A stretch of DNA of 64,000 nucleotides from JALYUS01 sp038231255 (GCA_038231255.1 JBBRLR010000001.1:1-64000); one strand, 5' to 3'; positions 7,778-16,240 are shown, counted from the stretch's first letter. The notes: generated by a model not told the origin, from the sequence alone. Numbers and translations are program-made.

Positions 7778-8185
7778 GTGATGTTGATCCACAAGATACC
7801 CGCGAAGACTGTGCGCATTCTGCTCGTGGAGGATGCGGGATCAGTGCGTCGTGCGCTTTGTCATGTCCTCGGCAGCGAGCCGGATTTCGAGGTGATCGGT
7901 GAAACGGGCGATGGTGAACACGCCGTTGCACTCGCGGCGGCATTGCGACCGGACATCGTGCTTATGGACCTCATCCTGCCCGGCATCAATGGAATGGAAG
8001 CGGCCCGTCGCATCCGCGCGGCTGGTAGCGTGAGTGATGTCATTATGCTCACTGCGTTCGGTGGCAAGCAGGCGCGCGCCGCCGCATTCGAGGCGGGTAT
8101 CGCCCTGTTTCTTGAGAAGGGCGACACCCTCGACGATCTCGCCGAGCGCATCCGCTCCGTCCATGAGCGAAACATCCCCCGCTGA
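7778..8185 (+). CDS. Single-domain response regulator (receiver only)
   Basis: About 135 residues, only a receiver domain. It shows the acidic pocket LLVEDAG, the phospho-acceptor Asp in DIVLMDLILPG, the Thr in VIMLTAF and the Lys in LFLEKGD. There is no output domain. Such proteins act by protein contact, for example in phosphorelay or kinase feedback. The start is GTG at 7778 or ATG at 7781; GAGG at 7767-7770 serves both. It follows the NarL-type regulator by 154 bases and is followed by an MMPL exporter. Neither a kinase nor a phosphotransferase gene is seen. Confidence 0.85.
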   Translation: MMLIHKIPAKTVRILLVEDAGSVRRALCHVLGSEPDFEVIGETGDGEHAVALAAALRPDIVLMDLILPGINGMEAARRIRAAGSVSDVIMLTAFGGKQARAAAFEAGIALFLEKGDTLDDLAERIRSVHERNIPR

Positions 8186-8392
8186 CAGACTGTCTGAAAG
8201 GATAATAACGGTCCTTCATTTCCCGGCAGAGCGGTAGGGAGATCCTGGTACGGGATAAGACTGATGATTCCCGAAGCCAATGAACCGATGCCGGTTGCGC
8301 GGGGTATGTCCGATGGCGGCATAGCACCTGCGGCGAAGATATGGTTTGCTATCGAGGGCGACAAGGGCAACGCGGAAACGGGAGCAATCGGT

Positions 8393-10501
8393 ATGCGTGC
8401 ACTGAGTTCAATCCTAACGCTCGCATCGGGGCGGCGAGCCAAGTGGCTCGTGCTGCTCTTCTGGGTCGTTGTCGCCGCGCTCGTCGCGCCTTTCGCCAGC
8501 AAACTGACCGCTGTCGAGAAGAACGACGCCGCCAGTTTCCTACCGGGGAGCGCGGAATCCACCAAGGTCAACGAGCTGCTTCAGCAATTTCCTGCCGGTC
8601 AGACGGTTTCGGCGGTCGTCGTGTACTACCGCGAAAGCGGCCTCACCCCTGCGGACAGCGCAAAGGCGACCGCCGACCGAGAGGCGTTCATCGCGGCGAA
8701 ACTGCCGCGGGCGCTCCCGCCGACGCCTGTCACGCCCGCGCAGGATGGCAAGGGGATTTTGTATATTGTTCCGTTCCAATCCGGCCCGGAGTCGGACCAA
8801 CTGGCCAACGCCGTGAAGGGATTGCGGAAGATCACTGGGGAAGGCGACAACGGCCTGAACATCAAAGTGACGGGGCAGGCGGGCTTCGTCGTGGACTCAA
8901 TCGGCATTTTCAGCAATATCAACACGCGTCTGCTCCTGACGACCGTACTGATCGTCACCGTGCTGCTGCTCCTGACGTACCGCAGCCCATTCCTCTGGCT
9001 CTTCCCGCTCATCTCGGTCGGACTGGTCAGCCAGGTCACGCAGGGAGTCGTCTACGGGGCGGCCAAAAATGGGATTATCACGGTCAACGGCCAAAGCACG
9101 GGCATCCTGACCGTGCTGATCTTCGGTGCGGGCACCGACTACGCGCTACTCCTGATCGCGCGCTACCGGGAGGAGTTGCGCCGTCACGAGGATCGCCATG
9201 AGGCGATGGCCTTCGCGCTCCGCCAGGGTGGCCCGGCGATCCTCGCCTCCGGCGCGACCGTCACGATCAGCCTGCTGTGTTTGCTCGTCGCGGAACTGAA
9301 CAGCACGCGCGGCCTCGGCCCGGTGAGCGCCATCGGCATCGTGTTGACGCTCGCCGCCATGCTAACGCTCCTGCCCGCGCTACTTGTCATCGTCGGGCGC
9401 GGCGTCTTCTGGCCTTTTATCCCGCGCTTTGGCTCGCCACCGCAGGAGGAATCCGGCCTCTGGGCGCACGTCGGCGCGTGGATCGCCCGTCGGCCGCGTA
9501 CAGTCTGGATCGGCACGACGGTCGCGCTCGCGATCATGGCTCTCGGCCTTTTCACGCTCAACACCAATCTTTCCCAGAACGACAGTTTCCGCGGCTCGGT
9601 GGATTCGGTGGCCGGGCAGAAGTTGCTCGCGAAGAGTTTCCCGTCCGGTTCGAGCGCGCCAGCCATCGTGATCGTCCAACCGGCGGCGAACGTGGACGCC
9701 GCGCGCAACGCCATCGCCAACTCGCCGGATGTCGCGGCGGTGACGCCGGTTGATCGCGCGGGCGACTACGGGCGGTTCTCAGTGACGCTCAAGGCGGACC
9801 CGGCGAGCGGCGACGCCTTCGACGCGATTGACCAACTCCGCGCGCAGGTGAGAACGGCCGCCGGGCCGGGGGCGCGCGTCGGCGGCACCAGCGCGGTCAA
9901 TCTCGATGTCAAGCGCGCCTCGTTGCACGACCGCAAGATCATTTTGCCCCTCGTCCTGTTTATCGTGCTCGTCATCCTCGGCCTGTTGCTTCGCGCGATC
10001 ATCGCGCCGATCCTGCTGATGCTCACGGTGATCGTTTCTCTCGCGGCCTCGCTCGGTGTCAGCGCGCTCGTCTTCGACCATCTGTATCACTTCGGCGGCG
10101 AGGACGCCTCGCTACCGCTCTTCGCCTTTATTTTCCTCGTCGCGCTGGGTATTGATTACAACATCTTCCTGATGGCGCGTGTGCGGGAGGAGTCGGAGCA
10201 TCTCGGGACGCGGCGCGGCATGTTGAAGGGGCTGGCCGTCACGGGCGGCGTGATCACCTCCGCGGGAGTCGTCCTCGCCGCGACCTTCGCGGTTCTGGCG
10301 ACACTGCCGCTCGTCGCATTAACGGAGATCGGCTTCGTCGTCGCCTTCGGTGTCTTGCTCGACACGCTGATCGTCCGCTCGATCCTCGTCCCAGCGTTGA
10401 CACTCGATGTCGGCGCACGCATGTGGTGGCCAAGCGCCCTCGCCAACGCGGAGCGCGACCGACACACAGCGGATGCGGAAGAAAGGGTCAGGGTGGGGTA
10501 G
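8393..10501 (+). CDS. MMPL family RND transporter
   Basis: 702 residues from the ATG at 8393, preceded by GGAG at 8 bases; the 43-residue upstream extension lacks such support. A membrane anchor (RAKWLVLLFWVVVAAL) is followed by a large extracytoplasmic domain, then five to six helices, a second extracytoplasmic domain and a second helical bundle. This is the duplicated 12-helix MMPL/RND plan. The sequences GAGTDYALLLIARYREEL and LGIDYNIFLMARVREE are the two paired helix-4/10 motifs with charged residues of the proton relay. It probably exports lipids or hydrophobic compounds. The C-terminus runs close to a short C/G hairpin. Confidence 0.92.
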   Translation: MRALSSILTLASGRRAKWLVLLFWVVVAALVAPFASKLTAVEKNDAASFLPGSAESTKVNELLQQFPAGQTVSAVVVYYRESGLTPADSAKATADREAFIAAKLPRALPPTPVTPAQDGKGILYIVPFQSGPESDQLANAVKGLRKITGEGDNGLNIKVTGQAGFVVDSIGIFSNINTRLLLTTVLIVTVLLLLTYRSPFLWLFPLISVGLVSQVTQGVVYGAAKNGIITVNGQSTGILTVLIFGAGTDYALLLIARYREELRRHEDRHEAMAFALRQGGPAILASGATVTISLLCLLVAELNSTRGLGPVSAIGIVLTLAAMLTLLPALLVIVGRGVFWPFIPRFGSPPQEESGLWAHVGAWIARRPRTVWIGTTVALAIMALGLFTLNTNLSQNDSFRGSVDSVAGQKLLAKSFPSGSSAPAIVIVQPAANVDAARNAIANSPDVAAVTPVDRAGDYGRFSVTLKADPASGDAFDAIDQLRAQVRTAAGPGARVGGTSAVNLDVKRASLHDRKIILPLVLFIVLVILGLLLRAIIAPILLMLTVIVSLAASLGVSALVFDHLYHFGGEDASLPLFAFIFLVALGIDYNIFLMARVREESEHLGTRRGMLKGLAVTGGVITSAGVVLAATFAVLATLPLVALTEIGFVVAFGVLLDTLIVRSILVPALTLDVGARMWWPSALANAERDRHTADAEERVRVG

Positions 10502-10556
10502 CGGGCAAAGAATCCCCTTCCCCGTTGCGGCGGGGGAGGGGGAACCCGCCCGTTTC

Positions 10557-11483
10557 CTATCCCCGATCCATAATCTCCACGACGCGGGCAAAGCGTTCGA
10601 TGACGGCGGGGGTCGTGGACGGGCGGAAGATGACGATCAGGTGCTTGACGCCGATGTCGGCGAATGCCTGCAACTTTTCGGCGACCTGCTCCGGCGTGCC
10701 GGTGATGGACTTGCCGTCGTCCTCGCCCTCCTTGCCCGGTTCGGGCAGGTTGACGAAGGTGCCCGCCGTCAGTTCGAGCGTCGCGAGGTCGCGGCCGACG
10801 GCGGCGCATGCTTCCTTCAGGGGGGCATACCGCTCCAGAACGACCGCCGGATCAATGTGCCAGACGGTGTTCCAGGCGTCGGCATACTTGGCGGTCAGTT
10901 CGAGCATCCGGGGTGCTTTCGAGCCGATCCAGAGTTTCGGGCCGGTCGGCGACGGGCCGCGCGGCTTGAGGACGGTGTTCGCCGCGTCGTAATACTTGCC
11001 GTGGAAATCCACGCGCCCCTCGCGCAGGAGCGGCGCGATGATCTGCATCGCCTCCTCGAACCGCCCGACGCGGTGATCGAAGGGGTAGCCGAAGGCGTCG
11101 TACTCCGGCTCGTGCCAGCCGCAGCCGAGACCGAGGATGAACCGCCCGTTGCTGATCTCGTCCAGCGCGTCCGCCATCTTGGCGAGTAACGCCGGGTTGC
11201 GGAATGAGGTACAGGCAACGAGCGGGCCAATCATGATCCGCGACGTGACCGCCGCGACCGCGCTCATGAAGGTGAAGACTTCCCAGCAGCCGCTCTCGTC
11301 TTTCTCGGGATAGCGGTAGATCAGGTGATCCGCCAGCCAGAAGGAATCGAGACCGATCCGCTCCGCCGTCTGCGCCATCGCTTGAATATCGGCGTAGCGC
11401 GGCGTACCGCCATCAAACGACCCCTCACCGAGCGAGGGCATCACACCGAGTTTCATCCGTCGCCCCGTCGCGCCATCCGCCAT
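10557..11483 (-). CDS. LLM class flavin/F420-dependent oxidoreductase
   Basis: 308 residues from the ATG at 11483, chosen because GGAGG lies 6 bases before it; two other in-frame ATGs flank it. It is a luciferase-like TIM barrel. It begins MKLGVMPSLGEG-type beta-1, then SFWLADHL, IMIGPLVACTSFRNPALLAKM, and GLGCGWHEPEYDAFGYPF, which is typical of the F420-dependent N5,N10-methylene-H4MPT reductase-like subgroup. The substrate is unknown. It is the last gene of a minus-strand run. The region just beyond its stop holds a short C/G hairpin at about 10512-10545. Confidence 0.88.
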   Translation of the reverse strand: MADGATGRRMKLGVMPSLGEGSFDGGTPRYADIQAMAQTAERIGLDSFWLADHLIYRYPEKDESGCWEVFTFMSAVAAVTSRIMIGPLVACTSFRNPALLAKMADALDEISNGRFILGLGCGWHEPEYDAFGYPFDHRVGRFEEAMQIIAPLLREGRVDFHGKYYDAANTVLKPRGPSPTGPKLWIGSKAPRMLELTAKYADAWNTVWHIDPAVVLERYAPLKEACAAVGRDLATLELTAGTFVNLPEPGKEGEDDGKSITGTPEQVAEKLQAFADIGVKHLIVIFRPSTTPAVIERFARVVEIMDRG

Positions 11484-11553
11484 TGCCGCCTCCGTTCGTG
11501 ATCCATCTTGCAAACGCGGCGATCATCGTACCAGACGGCACGGCGGGTGCAAC

Positions 11554-11787
11554 TCAGACAACGCCCCGCCCGGAGGGCCAGCGACCGGAAACGAGCAGCA
11601 ACCCGAAGACGAGCAGGACGCATGCTAGCGGCAGCATGACGATCAGGAAGCGGGGCGCCGTGATAATAAAAGCGGGCGGCAGCATCATACCGACGACGAC
11701 AAGCAACCAACCGAGCAATGGGAGCAATCGTGCCTGATTCATTCCGCGCATTCGCGTCTCAATCCTTCCGGGTGCATCGCGCGACAT
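11554..11787 (-). CDS. Small membrane protein of unknown function
   Basis: 77 residues if started at the ATG at 11787; two further in-frame ATGs (11751, 11742) would give shorter versions. Two hydrophobic segments (LLGWLLVVVGMMLPPAF and LIVMLPLACVLLVFGLLL) form a hairpin, with a basic N-terminus. I do not recognise it. It lies 34 bases downstream of the AlkA-like gene on the same strand and is probably co-transcribed. Confidence 0.5.
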   Translation of the reverse strand: MSRDAPGRIETRMRGMNQARLLPLLGWLLVVVGMMLPPAFIITAPRFLIVMLPLACVLLVFGLLLVSGRWPSGRGVV

Positions 11788-11821
11788 CACCCCTGAATGA
11801 TAGGCGCGGTGGGCGGCACTT

Positions 11822-12715
11822 TCAAGCGAACGCGCGAAGATAGTGCGCCCAGTAGCCTTGATACGGGCCATACCGTCGGGCGACCGCATCGAGGCCATCG
11901 GGCGTTGCCGCACTCGGCCCGTAGACCTTCGCCGCTGCGCGCAGCAATGCTTCCTCGCCCGCGTGCCGGTCCATCCGCCCGAGGGCACGGCTCAACACGA
12001 ACGTCGCGGACCAGTCGCCGATCCCCGGAATGCGCAGCAGCCACGCCCGCACCGCGTCGTACGGCGCGGTGCGGAGCCAGATTTCGTCCACATCATCGAA
12101 GGCCCGCGCGGTGGCATGGAGGTAGGGCGCTTTGCGCAGGTTCGGCAGGATGGCGAGCAGGTCGTCCGGGTTGACCGTCGCCAGTCGCTCGGCGGTCGGA
12201 AAGGCGCGATATGTCCGTCCGCCGACCGCGAGGCGGCTGCCGTACCGCTCGCTCAGTGCGTCCCACGTCTTGCGCGCTGCCGCCATCGGCGTGCGCTGCG
12301 AAAGGATCGCCCACGCCGCATTGTCGAACGGCGTGAGGAACTTGGCCTGATGGTAACCATACAAATGCGCGATCACCGGCGCGAACGTGGCGTCCGCCTG
12401 CCCAATCGCGTAGAACGGCGCGAGATCGTCCGCAATGCTGAGGAAGAACGCGACCCGATCCCGCGCCGCTTCCCGCACCGCATCGGTGATCGGCCGCACC
12501 GCATAGAGCGTGCAGTGCAACAACGGCGCGTCAATCGTCCCGCGACTTTCGACCCGGAAAACCACCGTCTCGCCCCCGGCAACCACCGCCCGCGTCAATG
12601 AACCGTCCGCAATCTCTGTCTCCCCGCGCATGAGCGGAAACCCACCCAGAAACGCCAGCGACTGCTCGAAATCAAACGGCGGCGTGGGCCTCAGTTCAAT
12701 ACCAATCTCATTCAT
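11822..12715 (-). CDS. DNA-3-methyladenine glycosylase II-like (HhH-GPD, AlkA family)
   Basis: 297 residues from the ATG at 12715. The N-terminal part (FDFEQSLAFLGGF) matches the AlkA-N-like beta domain. The middle has the SQRTPMAAARKTWDALSERYG helical block, and the C-terminal helix-hairpin-helix is LLRIPGIGDWSA. AlkA-type enzymes remove alkylated bases from DNA. The catalytic Asp normally lies about 20 residues after the hairpin in a PDD-type motif; here the matching stretch reads RHAGEEALL, so Glu may stand in its place. Base-excision activity is therefore less certain than family membership. AAGGAG is 13 bases upstream of the start. Confidence 0.8.
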   Translation of the reverse strand: MNEIGIELRPTPPFDFEQSLAFLGGFPLMRGETEIADGSLTRAVVAGGETVVFRVESRGTIDAPLLHCTLYAVRPITDAVREAARDRVAFFLSIADDLAPFYAIGQADATFAPVIAHLYGYHQAKFLTPFDNAAWAILSQRTPMAAARKTWDALSERYGSRLAVGGRTYRAFPTAERLATVNPDDLLAILPNLRKAPYLHATARAFDDVDEIWLRTAPYDAVRAWLLRIPGIGDWSATFVLSRALGRMDRHAGEEALLRAAAKVYGPSAATPDGLDAVARRYGPYQGYWAHYLRAFA

Positions 12716-12740
12716 CCGTATTTCCCTTCTCCTTAAATCC

Positions 12741-12771
12741 CCCGGCCCCTCGCCTTCGCGATGGGGCCGGG
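12741..12771. repeat. Family A hairpin, copy A6 (short)
   Basis: Stem CCCGGCCCC / GGGGCCGGG with a 13-base loop, between the AlkA-like gene and the first VOC gene. Confidence 0.65.
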
Positions 12772-12825
12772 AGCAGGGCAATCGCATCTCAATCCGTGGC
12801 TGCCGTACATCCGTTGGTCAGCGGC

Positions 12826-13257
12826 TCATTTGACCAATGCGTTAGGAATATCCTTCAATACATTGAGATAATGAGGGTTGTACATGATGCCCAGGATGTT
12901 CCCGAAGGGATCGACCACTGCAGCAGTGATGAAACCCTCGCCACGGTCTGTGGGTGCCTGATACTCTGTCGCTCCCATAGACAGCAGCTTCTCGAGCGTC
13001 GCTGTCACATCGTCAACGTGCCAGTAGATGACCGCACCGGCAGGGCCGGTCGCCGAACCGCCGGGCGCGTAGCGGCTATCAATCAGGCCCAACTCATGCT
13101 GGTAATCACCGAGGCGGAACTCCACGTATTGTGGCGCGACAGCCTCACCCTCGGGGCGCTTGAAGTACGGCTCAATCCCGAGTAATTCGCTATACCACTG
13201 CGTCGCGGCCGCCACGTCGTCCGCGTAGTAACTGATCGTGGTCAATCCTCTCAACAT
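12826..13257 (-). CDS. VOC (glyoxalase/bleomycin-resistance/dioxygenase) family protein
   Basis: 143 residues from the ATG at 13257 with GGAGG 9 bases upstream. It has two beta-alpha-beta-beta-beta modules, as expected for a VOC fold: TTISYYADDVAAATQWYSELLG and later IYWHVDDVTATLEKLLSMG, ending AAVVDPFGNILGIMYNP. Potential metal ligands are the His of QHELGLI, the His of IYWHVDD and a C-terminal acidic residue. Substrate unknown. It lies in a minus-strand run with an NTF2-like gene and a second VOC gene, a combination often seen in small detoxification or secondary-metabolism sets. Confidence 0.85.
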   Translation of the reverse strand: MLRGLTTISYYADDVAAATQWYSELLGIEPYFKRPEGEAVAPQYVEFRLGDYQHELGLIDSRYAPGGSATGPAGAVIYWHVDDVTATLEKLLSMGATEYQAPTDRGEGFITAAVVDPFGNILGIMYNPHYLNVLKDIPNALVK

Positions 13258-13332
13258 CGCTTTCCCTCCTCGGGCGTCCAGGATTGCGCCATCGCCGTTC
13301 GCTGGACGCACTGACACTTCTCGCCAGTCCGT

Positions 13333-13369
13333 CCCCGGCCCCTTGTGGCTGCCCCGCAAGGGGCCGGGG
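13333..13369. repeat. Family A hairpin, copy A7
   Basis: A perfect 13-bp stem (CCCCGGCCCCTTG / CAAGGGGCCGGGG) with an 11-base loop, immediately downstream of the NTF2-like gene on the minus strand. No T-tract. Confidence 0.7.
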
Positions 13370-13378
13370 TGAGGACCA

Positions 13379-13735
13379 TCACACCTTCTCAAACAGGGGA
13401 CGCGGATCGAAGTAGACACGGAGCATCGCGATCCGGCCATCCCGCACCGTGAGCCATTGCGCGATCGACAAGGTGACAGGCGGCTCCGCAAGGGTGAGAT
13501 CGTAGATTTGGCACACGTTCTCGCCCTCGGCGAACACCACGGTGCGCTCCATCCCCGTCATCGCCGCCATCATGCCCTGCAACCCGCAGATGTACTCCTC
13601 GGCAGTGTCGGTCGTCCCCAACGCCCCCTTGAAAACCACGTCGTCGTGGATGAGGGTACGCATGGTGGCGAAGTCTTTTTCCTTGAGCGCGGCGAAGTAC
13701 CGATCAACGACATCGCGAGCATTGTCCGTAGTCAT
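13379..13735 (-). CDS. NTF2-like/SnoaL-like domain protein
   Basis: 118 residues from the ATG at 13735. It begins with the typical helix RDVVDRYFAALKEKDFATM, then LIHDDVVFKG, and ends with VRDGRIAMLRVYFDPRPL, matching the cone-shaped NTF2/SnoaL fold used by small isomerases, cyclases and binding proteins. The function is not deducible. It lies between two VOC genes on the same strand. Confidence 0.82.
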   Translation of the reverse strand: MTTDNARDVVDRYFAALKEKDFATMRTLIHDDVVFKGALGTTDTAEEYICGLQGMMAAMTGMERTVVFAEGENVCQIYDLTLAEPPVTLSIAQWLTVRDGRIAMLRVYFDPRPLFEKV

Positions 13736-13805
13736 GGTCTCTCCTTCTGTTTTCCGCGATCCGCCCTGCGTGGGCGAGCACATGGCTCGCCCGCAAGAAC
13801 GATAC

Positions 13806-14165
13806 CTATTGCGGCGGCTGCATCATCGTCAGCGGCACGCCGTCCGGCGCGGGAACGGTGAAGATGTCGCCAAACGGCGGGGACTGGATCGGCCCGGCGT
13901 CAACGCCCTTACCGAGCAGGGTTGCGCGCAGGTTTTCGAGTTCGTTTGTGTAGAAGTAGAGTTCGATCTCGCCGACCATAGACGGTTCCGGCGCGGTGGC
14001 AATGCTGAAGGGGATGCCACCCTCGGCGGGCGCGAACATGCGAAACGCCGGCCCGCTCTGATCGGAGACGGGCACGAAGCCGAGCTGCTCCGTGTAGTAG
14101 CGGTACGCGGCGTCAATGTCAGCGACGTGGAGCAGGGCGAAGGAAAGGGTCGGTGCGGCGTTCAT
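13806..14165 (-). CDS. VOC family protein (glyoxalase-like)
   Basis: 119 residues from the ATG at 14165, which has a strong AGGAGGT ribosome site 6 bases upstream. It has the VOC beta-alpha-beta pattern: LSFALLHVADIDAAYRYYTEQLGF, IELYFYTNELENL, and the C-terminal FGDIFTVPAPDGVPLTMMQ. Substrate unknown. It is the first gene of the VOC / NTF2 / VOC group reading on the minus strand, and repeat A4 separates it from the WYL regulator upstream. Confidence 0.85.
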   Translation of the reverse strand: MNAAPTLSFALLHVADIDAAYRYYTEQLGFVPVSDQSGPAFRMFAPAEGGIPFSIATAPEPSMVGEIELYFYTNELENLRATLLGKGVDAGPIQSPPFGDIFTVPAPDGVPLTMMQPPQ

Positions 14166-14284
14166 CGGATACCTCCTGATGGAATCCCGGCGGCAACCCC
14201 GGTGGTCGCTGCCTTTCCTCCACACCATACCGCCCCGTCGTGACACCATTATGTCAGTAGTGAAAGGGAAGCGCGATGGCTGGG

Positions 14285-14440
14285 GAACCTAACCCCCACT
14301 GCCCAGAGGGCACCCGCTTCCCGCGAGGAAGGGGTGACTCGTCGCGACACTAAGACATTCCCCAAACATCCGATTCTCACGAAGTCTCGCTCCCCCTCTC
14401 CATTGCGATGGAGAGGGGGTTGGGGGGTGAGGTCGTTCCC
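14285..14440. repeat. Family A long inverted repeat, copy A4 (divergent), overlapping a gene end
   Basis: It begins GGAACCTAACCCCCACTGCC and shares the centre GTGACTC...CGCGACAC...GACATTCCCC with A2 and A3. Its right half is replaced by the CTCTCCAT/ATGGAGAG hairpin of A1. The right end overlaps the 3' end of the WYL regulator gene (stop at 14377). Confidence 0.75.
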
Positions 14441-15378
14441 GAGACCGCATACATCCTGAGCAACGCAGCCGCTTCCGTCGCGATCAGGACCCGCAAGGAC
14501 TCCGGTTCGACCACGCGCACATGGCTCCCCCAGCCGAGCAGCCATTGCAGCACATCGGTTTCGCGCCGCACGGTCAGTGTGACGAGCAACCCGTCTGTCG
14601 TTTCTTCTTCCGCGACGGCATAGTACGAGCGCGACTCGCGCACCCAGCGCGCGGTCTCCGCATCGAACAGCGCACGGACAATGATCGTCCGGTCGTCCTG
14701 TGGCGGGCGGCGGCGCAGCACGACGGGCGCGGCGGGCGCGAAGGTCCGGTCGAGCAGCGCGAGGTCCTCGATGCGGTCGAGTCGGAAGGTGCGTCCATCG
14801 CGCCGCGCGTGGTCGTAGCCGGAAACGTGCCAGACACCAGCGACATGGATGAGGCCATGCGGATCAACCTCACGATGCGCCGGTGGCGCGCTGTCGCTCG
14901 GATTACGGGCGGTATAGCGGAAACGCACCGTCGTCCGCTCCAGGATCGCGCGGCGGAGGTGGCGCAGTTGCTCCTGCTCCTCCGGGCGACCGGGCGCGAC
15001 GAAGCGGATGCGCTCGCGCAGCCCGCGCACTTCTTCCCGCAACCGCTCCGGCAGCACACCCTCGATCTTCGCTGCCGCCGCTTCCGCCGCCGCGCGATAT
15101 TGCGCGTCGAACTGCTGGGCCATCACGTCGCTACCGAGCAGGAGCATCGTCGCCTCGTCCGTGCGGAAGGAGAGCGGTGGCAGGAAATACCCGGGCATCA
15201 GCGCGTATCCCTGCCCCGGCACCGCGACCAGCGGCACGCCTGCCTCGGAAAGCGCCCCCATGTCCCGGTAGATCGTCCGCGTGCTCGTCTCGAACATCGC
15301 GGCCAAATCCTCGGCGCGCCGCTTCCCCACCCGCTGCAACTCCAAGACAATGGCGAGGAGGCGATCAGTCCGGTTCAT
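14377..15378 (-). CDS. WYL-domain transcriptional regulator (DeoR-like HTH)
   Basis: 333 residues from the ATG at 15378. The N-terminal winged helix (RTDRLLAIVLELQ... FETSTRTIYRDMGALSEAG) resembles HTH_11/DeoR. The middle holds the WYL domain (FRYTARNPSD, then DPHGLIHVAGVWHVSGYDHA and FRLDRIEDL), followed by a WCX-type C-terminal region with WLLGWGSHVRVVEPE. WYL domains bind nucleic-acid or nucleotide ligands. The gene start overlaps the 3' end of the upstream peroxiredoxin/cold-shock gene by 14 bases, so translation is coupled. The last roughly 18 codons lie inside repeat A4, which therefore supplies the protein's tail and stop. Confidence 0.88.
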   Translation of the reverse strand: MNRTDRLLAIVLELQRVGKRRAEDLAAMFETSTRTIYRDMGALSEAGVPLVAVPGQGYALMPGYFLPPLSFRTDEATMLLLGSDVMAQQFDAQYRAAAEAAAAKIEGVLPERLREEVRGLRERIRFVAPGRPEEQEQLRHLRRAILERTTVRFRYTARNPSDSAPPAHREVDPHGLIHVAGVWHVSGYDHARRDGRTFRLDRIEDLALLDRTFAPAAPVVLRRRPPQDDRTIIVRALFDAETARWVRESRSYYAVAEEETTDGLLVTLTVRRETDVLQWLLGWGSHVRVVEPESLRVLIATEAAALLRMYAVSGTTSPPNPLSIAMERGSETS

Positions 15379-16210
15379 CGCCCATTTCCTGCTGCACATT
15401 GCGCGCGACATTTCCGACCGGGCCGCGCGCGATCTCGAACCGGACGGGCGTGCCCGCTCGCAGTGTGCGATAGCCGAAGCCAGGGATCGCGGTGAAAGAG
15501 AAGAAAAGGTCGTCGCCGTCGTCACGGACGATCATGCCGACACCGCCGTTTGTGTCGAACCAGCGCACCATGCCGTGCCCGGTGGGTAGTCCGTTCGCGC
15601 CGAGCGGTGGCGCGCCCTCCGCCCATTCCTGCTGCGGGATGCGCACCTGCCGGACGAGTGGGTCGGCGTACGCCTCGTAGCGGTAGTCGGCGCGCGTCTC
15701 CATGATTGCGCGCAGATCGCGGCGCAATTCGTCGAGCGTCGGTCGCCCGACGAAGAACCAACCGTTGTAGATCGCATGAATTGTCAGATCGGGCCGCAGA
15801 ACAAACGTGTACGGCTGCGCGCGGAAGGCATACTCCCCCTCCGTCTCGTCCAGAATACCGAGTTGCCGAACGACGGCGCGGTCCTCATCGGACAAAAACG
15901 GCCAGTCTGCCCCCAGCCCGGCGCGGAACGCGGCATGAACGCGCGGCGGATCCACGCCGATCGCGACAAGTTTGCCGTAGTTCACCGCCAGTTCAGCCTG
16001 AAACCGCACGAGCATGCGGAACTGCTGCTGATCGCGCGGACAGAAGAAGCCGCGATACATGACAACGATCAGTGGGTAGCCGTCCTGGAACCCCAACTGC
16101 GCATCGAGCAGCCCCGGCTTTGTCAGCCCCGACAGTCGCACCATCCGCTCCTGCGTATCCGGCAGCGCGATGTCCGGAAACCGCTCCCCCACCCGCAGGT
16201 TCGTCGTCAT
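15365..16210 (-). CDS. Peroxiredoxin-like (AhpC/TSA) protein fused to a C-terminal cold-shock-like domain
   Basis: 281 residues, start ATG 16210 with GGGAGGTGATGG upstream. Residues about 1-185 form a thioredoxin-fold peroxiredoxin: GERFPDIALPD, then YRGFFCPRDQQQFRML with the single candidate peroxidatic Cys, then VAIGVDPPRVHAAF and PYTFVLRPD. A linker leads to residues about 212-275, which match a cold-shock domain: GMVRWFDTNGGVGMI (RNP1 region), DDLFFSFTAI (RNP2 region), GYRTLRAGTPVRFEI and GPVGNVARNV. Compared with CspA, RNP1 KGFGFI is GGVGMI and RNP2 VFVHF is LFFSF, so nucleic-acid contact aromatics are partly lost. The gene overlaps the WYL regulator, suggesting a redox-linked regulatory pair. 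Confidence 0.85.
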   Translation of the reverse strand: MTTNLRVGERFPDIALPDTQERMVRLSGLTKPGLLDAQLGFQDGYPLIVVMYRGFFCPRDQQQFRMLVRFQAELAVNYGKLVAIGVDPPRVHAAFRAGLGADWPFLSDEDRAVVRQLGILDETEGEYAFRAQPYTFVLRPDLTIHAIYNGWFFVGRPTLDELRRDLRAIMETRADYRYEAYADPLVRQVRIPQQEWAEGAPPLGANGLPTGHGMVRWFDTNGGVGMIVRDDGDDLFFSFTAIPGFGYRTLRAGTPVRFEIARGPVGNVARNVQQEMGDEPD

Positions 16211-16240
16211 CCATCACCTCCCATTCACCGCCGGACAAAC

